From Flavobacteriaceae bacterium (GTDB lineage Bacteria > Bacteroidota > Bacteroidia > Flavobacteriales > Flavobacteriaceae), in assembly GCA_030618945.1 (NCBI GenBank), contig JAUXCI010000145.1, positions 1 to 6,481 of the forward strand: 6,481 bases of DNA, in the 5' to 3' direction. A program made the position numbers and the translations under genes. Positions 6,390 to 6,481 of the stretch are shown here, piece by piece. Positions within the stretch are counted from its first letter, which is position 1. Every line of letters starts with the position of its first letter. The notes beneath the pieces were generated by a model, which was given only the letters and a program-made list of their open reading frames with translations, searched no databases and was not told the DNA's origin.

Positions 6390-6481
6390 TCATTTCTTTC
6401 TAGTTAAGATCGCGATGCTGATACCGCCTAGTATCAGTACGGAGGCAATAAGCAAGCGAAGAGATATTATTTCCGATAAAA
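6390..6481 (-). CDS. EamA/DMT-family transporter, C-terminal end only
   Basis: Partial gene: 29 codons plus TGA (6392-6390), entering from the right edge. The peptide begins LSEIISLRLLIASVLILGG and ends ISIAILTRKK. A '(G/S)E-x3-L-x4-I-(G/A)-x2-LIL-GG' stretch followed by a basic tail is how the last transmembrane helix of EamA-domain drug/metabolite transporters usually ends. The fragment is one hydrophobic helix of about 18 residues with a positively charged cytoplasmic end. The substrate cannot be guessed. The stop is 36 bases from the mnmA stop, so the two genes converge. The family call depends on a short segment; another multi-helix membrane protein remains possible. Confidence 0.6.
   Translation of the reverse strand, partial: LSEIISLRLLIASVLILGGISIAILTRKK

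Overview
The window looks like ordinary chromosomal DNA from a member of the Bacteroidota, probably a Cytophagales- or Flavobacteriia-like organism. The DNA is AT-rich. Start codons lack Shine-Dalgarno sequences. Several genes are preceded by TAnnTTTG elements, the -7 box of the Bacteroidota housekeeping sigma factor. The protein sequences (PurB ending in NYTGI, a long MnmA, a MORN/YwqK-like secreted protein) fit that phylum. The genus cannot be named from the sequence alone.

Layout from left to right. Positions 1-206 (minus) hold the N-terminus of a TolC-family outer-membrane efflux protein that runs off the left edge, with its own -7 element at 230-237. Positions 207-479 contain no convincing gene. 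A perfect 9-bp hairpin at 330-350 probably ends the next minus-strand operon. That operon, read right to left, is purB (3554-2211), a small lipoprotein (2198-1812), a TerC/YgdQ-type membrane protein (1802-1035) and hemG (1007-480). Its gaps are 12, 9 and 27 bases. Just upstream of purB and on the same strand lies a small helical-repeat-like protein (4171-3617). A 207-base AT-rich divergent spacer (4172-4378) separates it from a plus-strand gene for a secreted MORN-repeat protein (4379-5068). This is followed by mnmA (5163-6353) with a TATCTTTG promoter element. The last 92 bases carry the C-terminal 29 codons of a minus-strand EamA/DMT-type transporter that runs off the right edge and converges with mnmA.

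Functionally this is mostly housekeeping: AMP and AICAR synthesis (PurB), the last oxidation before protoporphyrin IX (HemG), thiolation of tRNA wobble uridine (MnmA), and membrane transport. The purB operon joins purine synthesis, a possible metal exporter and a heme enzyme. No obvious single pathway connects them, so co-transcription is clearer than shared function. I see no phage, transposon, CRISPR, tRNA, rRNA or defence system, and no strong candidate for a previously undescribed system. The points most worth a second look are the E. coli-type HemG in a Bacteroidota setting, two uncharacterised small proteins flanking purB, and -7-like elements that abut start codons.
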